Program-made: the position numbers and the translations under genes | Notes under the pieces: generated by a model | What the model was told of the DNA's origin: nothing | Database searches by the model: none | What the model saw: only the letters and a program-made list of their open reading frames with translations | Shown: in pieces, positions 12,001 through 21,965 of the stretch | Numbering within the stretch: the first letter of the stretch is position 1 | Layout: each line of letters starts with the position of its first letter | Assembly: GCA_020465985.1 (NCBI GenBank) | Contig: JAANYP010004812.1 | Location: 62,001 to 126,000, forward strand | Length of the DNA: 64,000 nucleotides | DNA from: Centrapalus pauciflorus | Taxonomy: Eukaryota; Streptophyta; Magnoliopsida; Asterales; Asteraceae | Direction of reading: 5' to 3'

Positions 12001-12041
12001 ATGACATATTTTGTACTAGTGACTGAGATTCTCAGTGAGAG

Positions 12042-12048
12042 TATAAAA
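12042..12048 (+). promoter_or_regulatory. TATA box of the S1 LTR
   Basis: TATAAAA follows GAGAGAG-type sequence and is conserved in the S2 LTR at 20071-20078 on the minus strand. The CACTA insertion ends 20 bp upstream, so upstream promoter sequence is separated from it by 7 kb. Confidence 0.6.
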
Positions 12049-12448
12049 TGAAGCTTCTAAGGATTGTGAGAAAACAAAGAGTAAGAAATTCATATCGTGC
12101 ATTGAAGTGTGTTTTCATGCATGCAAGTCTACTTGAATAAAACAGTAACGTGCGTCCAAGTTGTTCTTATTCAAGCTGTCCATCTATGTCTTGTAAAACA
12201 GTGAGTTCATCTTAGTGAGTGTATTCATTGTATCTAGTCTGAGTGTGTCTTAGATTAGTTGAACATATGTTGTATCTGTCATCTCAGCTTGAACCTTTCC
12301 GCAGTCAAGTTTGTTTGTAATTAACACTTGTTAATATATATACACAAATATTGAGAAAAGAGTGTTGAGTTTTAATTTGTTGTATTCCCCCCCCCCCCCC
12401 CTCTATAGCTTAGAACAATACACCAGGGAAACCTTTTTGGGACCTACA

Positions 12449-13112
12449 GAAACACAATTCAGATATGAACGAATTCAATAGGGCGTGGAGAGATTCTAAG
12501 AGAATTGTGTCATGAGATCTGATCAGTCAGTATGAATCAGAATAAGTGAATCAGAATGAATGAATGTATCCTGATTGGCATGAAATTTCAGATGAAACAA
12601 AATGAAATTTTCTTCCCCTTAAATGATGATCGGATAAAATCCAAAACAGTTTGCATCATTAAGGGTTAACAAAAACTCTTTAAAAAAACTTTAACTACTA
12701 AAGAAAAACAACAAATAAATAAATAAAACTACTCCCCCTACAAGTATGCACTTAAAAATTAATTCTTTTAAAAAATTCCGCATATTAGAAGAGTGAAAAA
12801 CACGTCCTCATTAATGCGTAGTTGAAAACTCCCCCTGCAATAAGAATAAATATCAGTCAACAGAATTTGGAAGCATAATATAAGAAATAAAGTTATGCTC
12901 CCTGTAGTTGTTTCGTCTTTGATATTGAACTGACACTCAGATATGCGTGTCAGGGTGGAACTTTTCAGAAACACTGTAGCACAGGTTCTAAACAGAATGT
13001 TTAGAAGCCATCTCTTAAAGGTCCGGGTTCTAGTCGGAGATAACTAGAAACCATCTCTTTGAAGCTCGGGTCCTGAACTGAAATGAGCAGGAGCCATTTA
13101 CCTGCAAAAAAA
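12449..13112 (-). other. R2 region downstream of gag
   Basis: Minus-strand sequence between the gag end of R2 and the S1 insertion. The part at 12990-13110 matches R1 at about 54,150-54,420 (a TTTCAGTTCAGGACCC-like word and its relatives), which shows the two elements are related. No RT or integrase is present before S1 interrupts it. The remainder would lie beyond S1's 5' end, outside the window. Confidence 0.6.
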
Positions 13113-14977
13113 TCACGTAACTTTTGGTACCAATTGAAGTGTGGGTCCTGTCAGGTTAGCTTTGGGTACCCATCTCTGAGAAATGACCTTCTTGGGTAAC
13201 CATTTCCAATTAGGTTCCTTTATAATAGTCTTTGGTACCCATCGGAGAGTGAATGTGGGCCCTTTGTTTTTATTTACGTGATGGTTAACAGTTTTATGCC
13301 TAACTTGGGATAGACGACCATTCATAACATGAGCTGAATTACGAAGTTTAGCAGGTCGTAAATCAAGTAGTTGCTCAAAAGAATATTTCAAACAAGGTTT
13401 ATGTGATACAAGATCATCACACGAAGCAGCCTTTTGATTAACATCAAACCAAACTTTGTTATTCTTGATAACATGAGAATCAGATATGAATGGTTGTGAG
13501 TCCTTAGGATTGTTGAAACGATTTTTCATTTGAGCAGAAGAGAAGCCTGAGTTATTCTTAGTAGAGAACAAGTTATGCCTGTTGTTGGATTTTCCGATCT
13601 TTTGTGGCTTTCGGGAATTCCCTGTACTCTTAAAGTAAGAATATATTGAATTCCTTACGGCTCTTTTGAAAGAGGATTTAGAAGATTCACCGGTGTAAAT
13701 CTTCATCGGAACTTCCAACTTTATATTGCCTTTCTTGATGTCTAAGAGATGTTGTTTTCTCAGATTTGAGTTTGTCTCACTGGCTGGAGTTGAAATCATA
13801 CCCTTAGAGTTGTGAGTGACAGAAACTTATTTTTCTAAACTATGTTGATTAGAAACAAGTTGAGATTCTACTCCCTTAATAGTGGCTAGAAGTTGATCTC
13901 GTTCTTTGTCAAATGAGTGGGCATCGATTTTGAAATTTTGTTCTCGAACTGAAAACTGTCGTCTTGCCTCATTAAACTCATTTTCTTTTCTTAAAAAATT
14001 GTTTCTGTCAGAATCAAACAACTCTTTGGTTTCTTTTAAAGTTAACTCAAGGTCATGGAATTTATCATTATTCAGTGAAGTGTCAACCATAGAAGAATTA
14101 AGTCGAGCAATTTCTGTATCTAGATTTGATATTTTCTATGTAAAATCTATCCGTTCTTGCTCAAAATCTCGTGTTGTATTTTCCAATTTCTGTTTTAGAT
14201 CAGAAGCCTGATGTTGTAGAACAGAATATGTTACATATTCACGAGGTTTTGGCAAGTTCGGATCAAGTGGGATCTCTTTTGGTTCAACAAATTCATCTTC
14301 TCGAAATGTTTTATCTAATTTTCCTTGAAGAGAATCGTAATTTAACCAGTCATAAACAAATTTAGTTTGTTTTATATTAGGTCTTGCTTGTTTTTCTTCT
14401 TCTTCGGCCAGCACTTCTGGCAGAGTTTTGTGATAAGGTATTTTAAAAGCGTAACCCATGGTCTCAACATCATACAAAGGATCATGTTGTATGTTGACCA
14501 TTTCGTGCATGACTCCACGACCGGTATATCCTAAACCGTCTTTAGACTTCAACTCTCTAGGTTTATACATATTTATGGTTTGATCAGTTTGACCACGTTT
14601 ATAAAACCTATCTTCCATGTCTTTGAGTTTTTCGTTTAATTTTTTTTCTCAGCCACGACACAGTGATAGTTGTAATCACTGTGGGATTTTTCAGACTTAA
14701 GCACTTGATGATCGTATTCTAATTTGGCCAGTTTAGCAGTTACTTCCATTGATACAGTTTTAGTCTTAGACATTATTTCTTGTAACGCTAAAATGTTTAT
14801 TTTCAAATCGGATGTTTCATTTCGAGCATCCCGAAGAGCAGTCTTAAATGCATCTAACTTCTTAGCTTCTTTTCATAGCATATCTAGTTCAGCTAAAACT
14901 TCTTTAGGAAAAAGACTTACCTTAGTGTCGAGAGCGGAGTGTGTTTTGTCTGAAATCTTCTCGTTCTGTCCAGACAT
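13113..14977 (-). pseudogene. gag-like gene of Copia element R2
   Basis: The likely start is ATG at 14977 (MSGQNEKISDKTHSALDTK). The first part is heptad-rich and probably coiled coil. Then come a Tyr/Lys-rich section near 14,600-14,140 (MEDRFYKRGQTDQ, FVYDWLNYDSLQGK), a second coiled-coil stretch (13,827-14,090) and a basic C-terminal tail with repeated W-V-P-K motifs near 13,115-13,240. Frame changes lie near 14,870, 14,640, 14,130 and 13,820. I see no zinc knuckle. In related Copia gag proteins the basic tail is thought to bind nucleic acid; that role is inference. R1 carries a related tail at 53,980-54,117. Confidence 0.65.
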
Positions 14978-15019
14978 ATTGATATGCTTGAATGGATCTT
15001 CAGATTGGTGATTGACTTG

Positions 15020-16469
15020 AACTGATTCAACACTTAGAAAAAAAACTTGAAGAATGATCCGAAAGTTGTAACTTTCGAATCAGAATGATCCGAGAGTTAT
15101 GACTTTCGAATGAATGAAAAACACAAGTTGAAATTTTCTAAGTCTGAAAAAACTTTGGAACCGAAAGTCTGACTAACAATGATTCGAATATTATAACTTT
15201 CGGATGCTAAGGATCCAAAAGTTTTAACTTTCGAATGTAAGAATTAAAAGCACTTAGTCAAAAATTTCAAGTCTAACTTTTGAGTCACAAAGGATTAGAA
15301 AGTTACAACTTTCTAATTCCAAATGATTCAAAAGTTTAACTTAGAAAAAATTTGATCACAACGGTTCCACAAAATTTAGATCAAATCTTTTATGAATTGA
15401 TTGTAAAAACAGAATGATGTTCACCCGAAAAAAAATATAGTATCAAGTGAATTTTCACAATCAACCGTTAGGAACCGATCTTTAATTTTAATAACTAAAT
15501 ATTAATTTGATCTAAAAACTCTGAATTTCCAAGTTCTCCTTCTCGAAAAATGGATCCGAAATTTGAATTTTTAATACAAAATCTAGATAAAATTTTAACT
15601 AATTGATTGTAAAAACAGAATGACGTTCACCCGAAGGAATATAGTATCAAGCGAATTTTCACAACCAACCGTTAAAATTTATCTTTGATTTTAAATACTA
15701 AAATGCAATCAACCCACAAACTTAATAAAAATGGATTAAAAAAATGAATTCAAAGTGCATTCAAAATCTAGATTAAATCTTTTACGAATTAGTTGCAAAA
15801 ACAGAATGATGTTCACCCCAAGGAATATAGTATCAAGCGAATTTTCACAACGAACTGTTTAGAATTAATCTTCGACTTTAATTACCGAATTTGAATCTGA
15901 AAAAAATTACTAACTAAAAGTAAAAAAATAAGAAAAATAAAAATTTACATAAACCGAGAGTTTAAAAATCAATGGGATTCAAAAGAAAAAAATAACTTTA
16001 ACCAAAAGTCAAGGATCCAATAATATATTTGACAAATTATTCTATGAAGGATCCGAAAGTTGCCAAGAAAATGGAACCGAGAGGTTTTTATTTTATTTTA
16101 TAAAATCAGCAACAACCAGTGAGTAAAATCTGCAACAACTTTCGAGTGAGACCCTATCCAATACTAAAACTTTAGCATTTATCCTCCACATAAGTCAATA
16201 GCCAATAATCGACCAAAACCAAGTTAAATCACACGGTTGACCCTTTGAATAATTATTGACCAATTAGATAGGCAGTGAAAAAATAGAATAGGTTTATTGA
16301 ACCACTGATGTCTAGTAACACGGGTGGTGGCCCACCAGAGAACTTTAATCTCTCCGAAGGTATGTATGAATATTTTGGAAACTCCAATTCAGTTCCTTTG
16401 GGAACAGATGAAAAAAATTAAAAACGACGACCATGAGTACCGAAAATAATCAATCAAAACCAATCTAGT
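15020..16469 (-). repeat. R2 leader with two kinds of direct repeat
   Basis: This is the untranslated leader between PBS and gag. At 15,050-15,350 it carries short repeats built on GATCCGAAAGTT/AACTTTCGAAT. At 15,375-15,500, 15,590-15,690 and 15,775-15,880 it carries three copies of a unit of about 200 bp containing CAGAATGATGTTCACCC, GGAATATAGTATCAAG and AATTTTCACAA. There is no ORF. Repetitive leaders also occur in R1. Confidence 0.7.
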
Positions 16470-16484
16470 GGCTCTGATACCAAT
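16470..16484 (-). promoter_or_regulatory. Primer binding site of R2
   Basis: The minus strand reads ATTGGTATCAGAGCC directly after the LTR end. TGGTATCAGAGC is complementary to the 3' end of initiator methionine tRNA, the usual primer of plant Copia elements. Confidence 0.9.
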
Positions 16485-16818
16485 TGTAGGTCCCGAATAA
16501 TCAAGCAAACAAACAATCACGCAATATATAATAACGATCACGAACATGAAACAAACCAATTGCCGAATATTAAACCTTGAACGAAGAACACGAAGAACAA
16601 AGGTTTATCTCTCTAACCACGAATGGCTACACGGACTCCTACACCTTCAATCTTTGCTTGTATGTTTTTCTATAAACCCTAAATAACCTTTAAATAATAA
16701 ACCTAATGAGACCTAAGCCCGTGGATTAAACTATTAAAGCTTATACAATAAAACCTATGAACTATTAGATTAATACAAATAAATTCGTAAAGTTGATTAC
16801 AATAAATTAACCCTAGCA
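16485..16818 (-). mobile_element. 5' LTR of Copia element R2
   Basis: About 334 bp, bounded on the plus strand by TGTAGGTCCC and CCTAGCA (5'-TG...CA-3' on either strand). It is placed between the PBS and interrupted S2 gag sequence. The right border is inferred from where S2 gag resumes, near 16,819. Its mate is not in the window. Confidence 0.7.
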
Positions 16819-17925
16819 GTACAACAGCAACAGCTTTGCATGTGTCCTCTTTCCTCTTTTTGGGAGGGCAAAGATCAAATACATGTAATTTGATTGTCTT
16901 TTGTCCTTCCACAAGTTTGGGAAACTTATTCCCAGTTTTCTCAGGTTGAGAAATGGCTTTGTCTTTGCCTAAACTGAGATGTGATGATTGTTGCCTATCA
17001 ACATGGTCATTACTTCTGGTTTTAGCAAAAGATTTTCCTTCATTCATAACCAGTTTTCCACTATGATTTAAAAACTTATTTGAAATCATAGCAGATTTGC
17101 TTCCAACATGAGACTTACCCCTGTTGTAAACAGGCTGCTTACCTTTTGAAAACTTTTTCTCAAAATGTTCAGCATTGAATGGATTAACAGGTTTCTTACC
17201 ATCAGCTTTAGATCTAGAACATGTCTGGTTGACAAGTTTGGTTCCCAAAGCTGCAGTTTTAGCTTGTTTTCCATTCTTTTGTTTATGTGAATTGGCTATG
17301 CACTTAGCTGGCTGATTTGATGGAGGACACATTCCATCATCAGTCTTTATAGCTTTTTCACATAAACTAAGCTCACCAAGAGTAGATAAGTCTTTTTCCA
17401 GATTATTAATCTCAACAATAGATACTGTTGTATCAAGATCTCCTCCAAGATAGGCTTGGATTTGAGCAGGAATCTGCTGATTGATACATTGACTGACTCT
17501 CTAAGCTGAATGACACCAAGAGTCAACAATCTTTTGAAGCTTAGCATGCTTTGAAACTGTTTCTCTCTTTTCTTCTAATAAAATGATGTTGATGTTTTTT
17601 ACTTCATCAAGTTCAGTTTTCAACTCATGAAAACTTCTCAGTTCATTAGTTTTTATTTCAAGATCAGATTTCAGCTTAGAGATTTCAGACTTTAAAGCAT
17701 CATGCTTCTCCACAGCAGCTTTTAAATCAACAAGCAAATAATCAAACATTTTAACTTTTCCCTCAGAGCTGTAATCTTTAAAATGTTGTACCTTATACAT
17801 CATGGTGGGATTTTAGTTCTCAAAGGTGCTGAGAGCTTCAGCTTCAGCCAGGTCCTGTTTCAGGTTGCTTATTGAGAGGACATCAGTGTTGGTCATCAGG
17901 CAATTCTTGTCTTCTTCATTAGATG
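16819..17925 (-). pseudogene. C-terminal gag of S2, interrupted by R2 and a MITE
   Basis: This is the continuation of the S2 gag downstream of the hAT MITE. A coiled-coil segment lies at 17,501-17,803 (KVKMFDYLLVDLKAAVEKH). After a frame change near 17,350-17,500 comes a Lys/Ser-rich basic segment at 16,830-17,332 (KGKQPVYNRGKSHVGSK). An in-frame stop lies just before the coiled coil, near 17,816. The reading ends at about 16,819 where the R2 LTR begins, so R2 is younger than S2. Protease and polymerase of S2 are not present in the window. Confidence 0.65.
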
Positions 17926-17933
17926 ATGAATCA

Positions 17934-18408
17934 GTAGGGGTGTAAACGAGTCGAGCCGAGCCTAAGCCCATTTAAGCTCGAGCTCGGCTCGTTTAAAAGT
18001 ACTAGGCTCGAGCTCGAGCTCGGCTCGGCTCGTTTCGAGCTTTGTATGTAAAGCTCGAGCTCGGCTCGTGAATAATTTTTCAAGCTCGGGCTCGACTCGT
18101 TTATTATATATTTTACTTTTTTAATTAATTTTTAAATAATCTTTTTACATAATATATAACTTGTTATTTTAATATATTTATATTTATTTAATCTATATAT
18201 TATATTATTATATATTTATTAATTTAAAATTTTTATTTATGTATAGGCTCGTTTAGCCTCGCGAGCTCGATATGTGAAGCTCGGGCTCGAGCTCGTTTAT
18301 CATACGAGCTCGAATTTAGGCTCAAGCTCGGCTCGGGCTTGTTTAATTCGAGCTTTTAACGAGTCGAGCTCGAGTGGCTTACGAGTAGCTCGACTCATTT
18401 ACACCCCT
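17934..18408. mobile_element. hAT-type MITE in S2 gag
   Basis: 475 bp with near-perfect terminal inverted repeats AGGGGTGTAAACGAGTCGAG (one mismatch) and flanking 8-bp duplications ATGAATCA at 17926-17933 and 18409-18416. An 8-bp TSD is typical of hAT elements. The ends are dense in GAGCTCG and GGCTCG words and the core is AT-rich. It splits the gag reading frame after the codons for EEYDS. Confidence 0.9.
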
Positions 18409-19603
18409 ATGAATCATACTCCTCCAAGTCACAAGTTTCAGCCATAAGTCCCTTCTGTTTGTTGGAAGCCACTGAGTCTTCCAACTTTTTCAGCATAGCC
18501 ATGGCCATTAGGTACTTAACCCTGTAGCCATCGTCTTTGTTTGTCTTGTATGGTTTGGAGGAAACAGCTTTAGACACACAGTTAGCAGCTATATGGCCTG
18601 TTTTGCCACATTTAAAGCACTCAGCATTAGTTTTGTCAAATGCCTTCTTTTTTATGGCACCTGATTTCTTTTGCAACATCTTACAACCAAACATCTTCTT
18701 GTTGAATTTTCTGACAAGCATAGCAATCATTTGCTCATCATCAAACTCAACAAGATCTTCACAGTCTTTTTCTTCAAACATTTCCTTCATTTCATCATCA
18801 GCCTGTTGATCAGCTTGTGTGAACACATCACACACCTGACTAACAGGTTGTCTCACGCTGGCCACTAAGGTTGCACCTCTTTTGGACATCTCCAAAGCAT
18901 TTCTTTTTTGTTGCCTTGATTGTTCATCATTTAACAAGGATCCATAGAGATTCGCAAGATCCATGCCTCTGATGGTTACTGAGTTTCTGAGGATAGTAGA
19001 GAAGTAGTTCCATTCCTCAGGCAGTATGTCCAGAAACTTGTTCACCAAAGTTAAGTTGTCTTTAGTGATCCTAACAGCTTTGAGATCATTTATCAATGCA
19101 GTAAACCTGGTGTAGGTTTCAGTGAGAGTCTCCTTTGGCTTTGCAAAGAACAGTTCATATTGTCTAACAAGATTATTGATCCTGTTATCCAATGTGATTG
19201 TGGGGCCATCATAGACGGTACAGAGAGTATCTCACGTTTCTTTTGCAGTCTTCATCTTCTCAAACTGTTTGAACACATCATCAGGTAGAGAGATTACAAA
19301 GATGTTCCTGGCCTTTGCATCAAAGGCAACCAGACGTTTGTCTTCATCAGACCATTGAGCCTTTGCCTTCTCAATAGTCCTGACTTCAGGAACAGCTCCT
19401 TCAGCAGCAGGAGTTATAGTAGTAACAGAAGTTGGCACATAGGGACCTTCCATCACTATCTCTGGTAGTTGCACGTCCAGAGTCTCTAAATAGAGCATCA
19501 TTTTGCACTTCCAGCTAGAGAAGTTCTGATGATTGAACTTAGGAGGTTTAGCGATTGACCCATTGTCATAATAAGAGGAAGAACTGGCAACACTGTTGTC
19601 CAT
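18409..19603 (-). pseudogene. gag of Copia element S2 (UBN2-type, zinc knuckle)
   Basis: This is the nucleocapsid/capsid precursor of a Copia element. ATG at 19603 starts MDNSVASSSSYYDNGS, followed by PPKFNHQNFSSWKCKMMLYL, a typical Copia gag N-terminus, and the UBN2-like central region with LNDLK- and LPEEWNYF-type segments. A CX2CX4HX4C zinc knuckle (CFKCGKTGHIAANC) lies near 18,585-18,625. One in-frame TGA near 19,230 breaks it where the family has Trp. The C-terminal part is separated by the MITE. The gag lies just inside the PBS and LTR of S2 in the correct order. Confidence 0.85.
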
Positions 19604-19657
19604 GGTGGGAAATAGGGAGTAATGAGAGATCTAGAGTTAACACACACTCTAAACTGC

Positions 19658-19668
19658 TCTGATACCAG
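19658..19668 (-). promoter_or_regulatory. Primer binding site of S2
   Basis: The minus strand reads TGGTATCAGAG two bases after the LTR terminus CCTACA, which matches the initiator Met tRNA 3' end. Confidence 0.9.
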
Positions 19669-19669
19669 T

Positions 19670-20746
19670 TGTAGGTTCCAAAAGGTTTCCCAAGTATGCT
19701 GATGTAAGCTGTAGGAGGGGGGGGGGGGTGAATACAGCAGTTTAAAATCACAACACAATTTTCTCAATGTTTGTATGTATATATTAACAGAAGTTAATTA
19801 CAAACAAGTTTGAACAGCGAAATTGTTCAAAGTGAGATGAAAGAAACAACTGATAGACAACTAATCTAAGACACACTCAGACTAGTTACAATGAATTCAC
19901 TCACTAAGATGTACTCACTGATTTTACAAGACAGAAAGACAGCTTGAACAAGAACAACTTGGACACACTAAAGTATTTTTTCTAAGCAGACTTTGCATGC
20001 ATGAAAACACAATTCTTTGCACGTTCGGGATATCTCTCTCTTGGTTATCTCGCATTCCTTAGAAGCTTCCTTTTTATACTCTCTCGGAGAATATTGGTGA
20101 ACCTTCCTCATTGGATGTAGAGATAGTGGAGTGCCTTTGCAAAAAGACAAGATACCTTTTCTTCACGTTCTGACAAAACAGCATTTGTCCCTTTGTAGCA
20201 GAATCTTTGTCTTTTTCATTTTGTCTCTGTTGCAGTTTGCTTTAACTTAAAGAGGAATGTCAACTTTAATCCTTTCCTCTTCTTGTATAGCCATTTTGAT
20301 ATAAGAAATGGTCTGTCACCCATTTCAAATATCCACTTTGTCTTCATGTATCAGAACAGCTTGGGCAGTGTAAGCAGCTTCTGATTTTCCACTAAGTCTT
20401 GACTTGTAAACTGATCTTTATGTCCAAGACTTTAGATGATGACATGGAAACACATTCCATTAAGTGTATAACTTGTTCACAAAGAACATGTTCTATTCAC
20501 AAAGAACAGAACACTTTATTTTGGTCCAAGCTTCTCAACAGGCATGAGCAGCGTAGACATTTTATGTCTAGCCTGTCCAACAGAATAGGACAGTTTGGGC
20601 AATCTGCCTAAGTTACAACCAATCAGGTTTCAATAAGGCATAAACAGGCCATAAATTATATCTTTTAAGAGTATCAAACAGGTTTGATTTATAATCTCCC
20701 TCTATGATATAGAATAGGTTTGATTGAGGGCTTTTTGTGCCTAACA
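19670..20746 (-). mobile_element. 5' LTR of Copia element S2
   Basis: About 1,077 bp. In element orientation it starts TGTTAGGCACAAAAAG and ends CCTACA. It is homologous to the S1 LTR and has the same layout: TATA box TATAAAAA (20071-20078, minus) and a homopolymer C run seen as G on the plus strand at about 19,716-19,728. It gives the uninterrupted version of the CACTA target. Confidence 0.88.
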
Positions 20747-20900
20747 AAAGGGTATATCTGATATTAAATTTTTAAATTGGGTAAATATGATATTATGAAG
20801 TTTTAGAATGACATATATGAAATTCTTTTTTTTATTTGGGTATGTATGATATTATGAAGTTTTAGAGTGACATATATGAAATTCTACCTTATATATAAAA
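20747..20900. repeat. AT-rich tandem duplication of about 65 bp
   Basis: Two adjacent copies contain GATATTATGAAGTTTTAGA followed by TGACATATATGAAATTCT. Nothing else is seen. Confidence 0.7.
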
Positions 20901-21225
20901 GCGTTAAGTACCATTTTGACCATTCAACTTTTAGATTTGTCCCATTTGGTCACTATACTATTTTTTATCCTGATTTAACCATTAAACTTTAGTATATTGT
21001 TCTATTTTGGGAAAAATGAATAAAACTAATGGTTATATCTATACAAAATATGATAGTTTATTGACCAAATCGGGACAATTATCAGTGGTTAAATCAGTAA
21101 AAAAAATTTTAGTGGCTATATGTGTATACAAAAAATAGTTTAGTGGTTAAATCGGGTCAAAAAATAGTTTAGTAGCTAAATTCACATTTTTTCGAAAGTT
21201 AGATGGTCAAAATAGTACTTAACCC
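20901..21225. mobile_element. Mutator-like MITE
   Basis: 325 bp with inverted ends containing GTTAAGTACTATTTTGACC (left end has C for one T) and flanking 9-bp duplications TATATAAAA at 20892-20900 and 21226-21234. A 9-bp TSD points to the Mutator superfamily. The arms extend about 60 bp with degenerate matches. Non-coding. Confidence 0.78.
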
Positions 21226-21234
21226 TATATAAAA

Positions 21235-21956
21235 TATAGGTAAAAATTTGAAATATTTAACATTAATAGTTTAAAATTTTCAATTTTAAGAAAAGTGTTT
21301 AATTGTGGAATAAGGTTTTATAAGACTAAATTACACAAATAGTCCTTGTGGTTTATATGAAATTATGGTTTTAGTCCCTGAAAAAATTTTATTACACCAA
21401 AATTCCCTAAAATCAAAAGGTCATAACATTTTGGTCCATGAAACTAACGGCAGTTCACTTGAGCCGTTAGACCCAGGGGCATTATTGTCCTCTATCTTTG
21501 AGGGACAATTTGTGTTATTTTTCATGGTTTCTTATTGTTTTTTCTTTTTCATTATTATTATAATTTAGGGTAAATTACAATTTTCGTCCATGTGCTTATA
21601 TAAAAATTTTGGATGCTATACTTTTCACGATAAAATTACAATTACAATACCTATGGTTGCTAAGTAGTAGCAATTGAAAATAACTTGTACATGACTAAAT
21701 TTAATTTATTGTGTTGTTGTTGATTATTGTTATTAATATTGTTATTATTAATCTTACATATAAGTTTTAAATATATATTGAACTATTTATATATTTAGTT
21801 TTAAAAAAAGGTGTTTATTTATTTTATTACTTTTCATATATAAGGTTTTTAACTATTTATACATTCAATTTATTTATCTTTTGTCTATACTTTATACAAC
21901 TACTTATAAATTTGGTCAATTTTTTGTCCAAATTTATACATATATGTATTAGTTTA
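21235..21956. repeat. Degenerate inverted-repeat transposon remnants, AT-rich
   Basis: The part at 21,325-21,500 has the TAAATTACACAAATAGTCC style of ending seen in Mutator-like ends elsewhere in the window (21,966; 23,411; 57,164). No partner end could be paired with confidence. The remainder is AT-rich with ATT repeats near 21,720. No gene is seen. Confidence 0.4.
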
Positions 21957-21965
21957 TATATTCTA

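Larger units (their letters stand above)
4970..12021. mobile_element. Non-autonomous CACTA (En/Spm-type) transposon
   Basis: The ends are perfect 13-bp inverted repeats, CACTAGTACAAAA, flanked by 3-bp duplications ACT. The element is 7,052 bp. Large subterminal blocks on both sides carry many copies of GGTCACGGTTT-like and GTGACTATAAGTA-like words, as expected for CACTA elements, whose transposase binds subterminal motifs. I see no transposase (TNP1/TNP2-like) ORF, so it is non-autonomous. The middle holds Helitron-like sequences and a fragment of a cytosolic aspartyl-tRNA synthetase gene with introns. It sits about 20 bp upstream of the TATA box of the S1 LTR. The intact S2 LTR serves as an empty-site reference. 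Confidence 0.92.
4279..12448 (+). mobile_element. 3' LTR of Copia element S1, split by a CACTA element
   Basis: The LTR begins TGTTAGGCACAAAAAG and ends CCTACA. Without the insert at 4970-12021 and one copy of its TSD it is about 1,115 bp. It is homologous along its length to the S2 LTR at 19670-20746 on the other strand, including the site of the CACTA insertion, which is uninterrupted there. A TATA box (TATAAAA at 12042-12048) and a C homopolymer near 12387-12400 lie in the right part. Confidence 0.85.

Noticed and set aside
4970..12021. CACTA-encoded transposase
   Set aside because: No TNP2-like or other transposase motif was found in any reading; long ORFs are subterminal repeats or captured exons.
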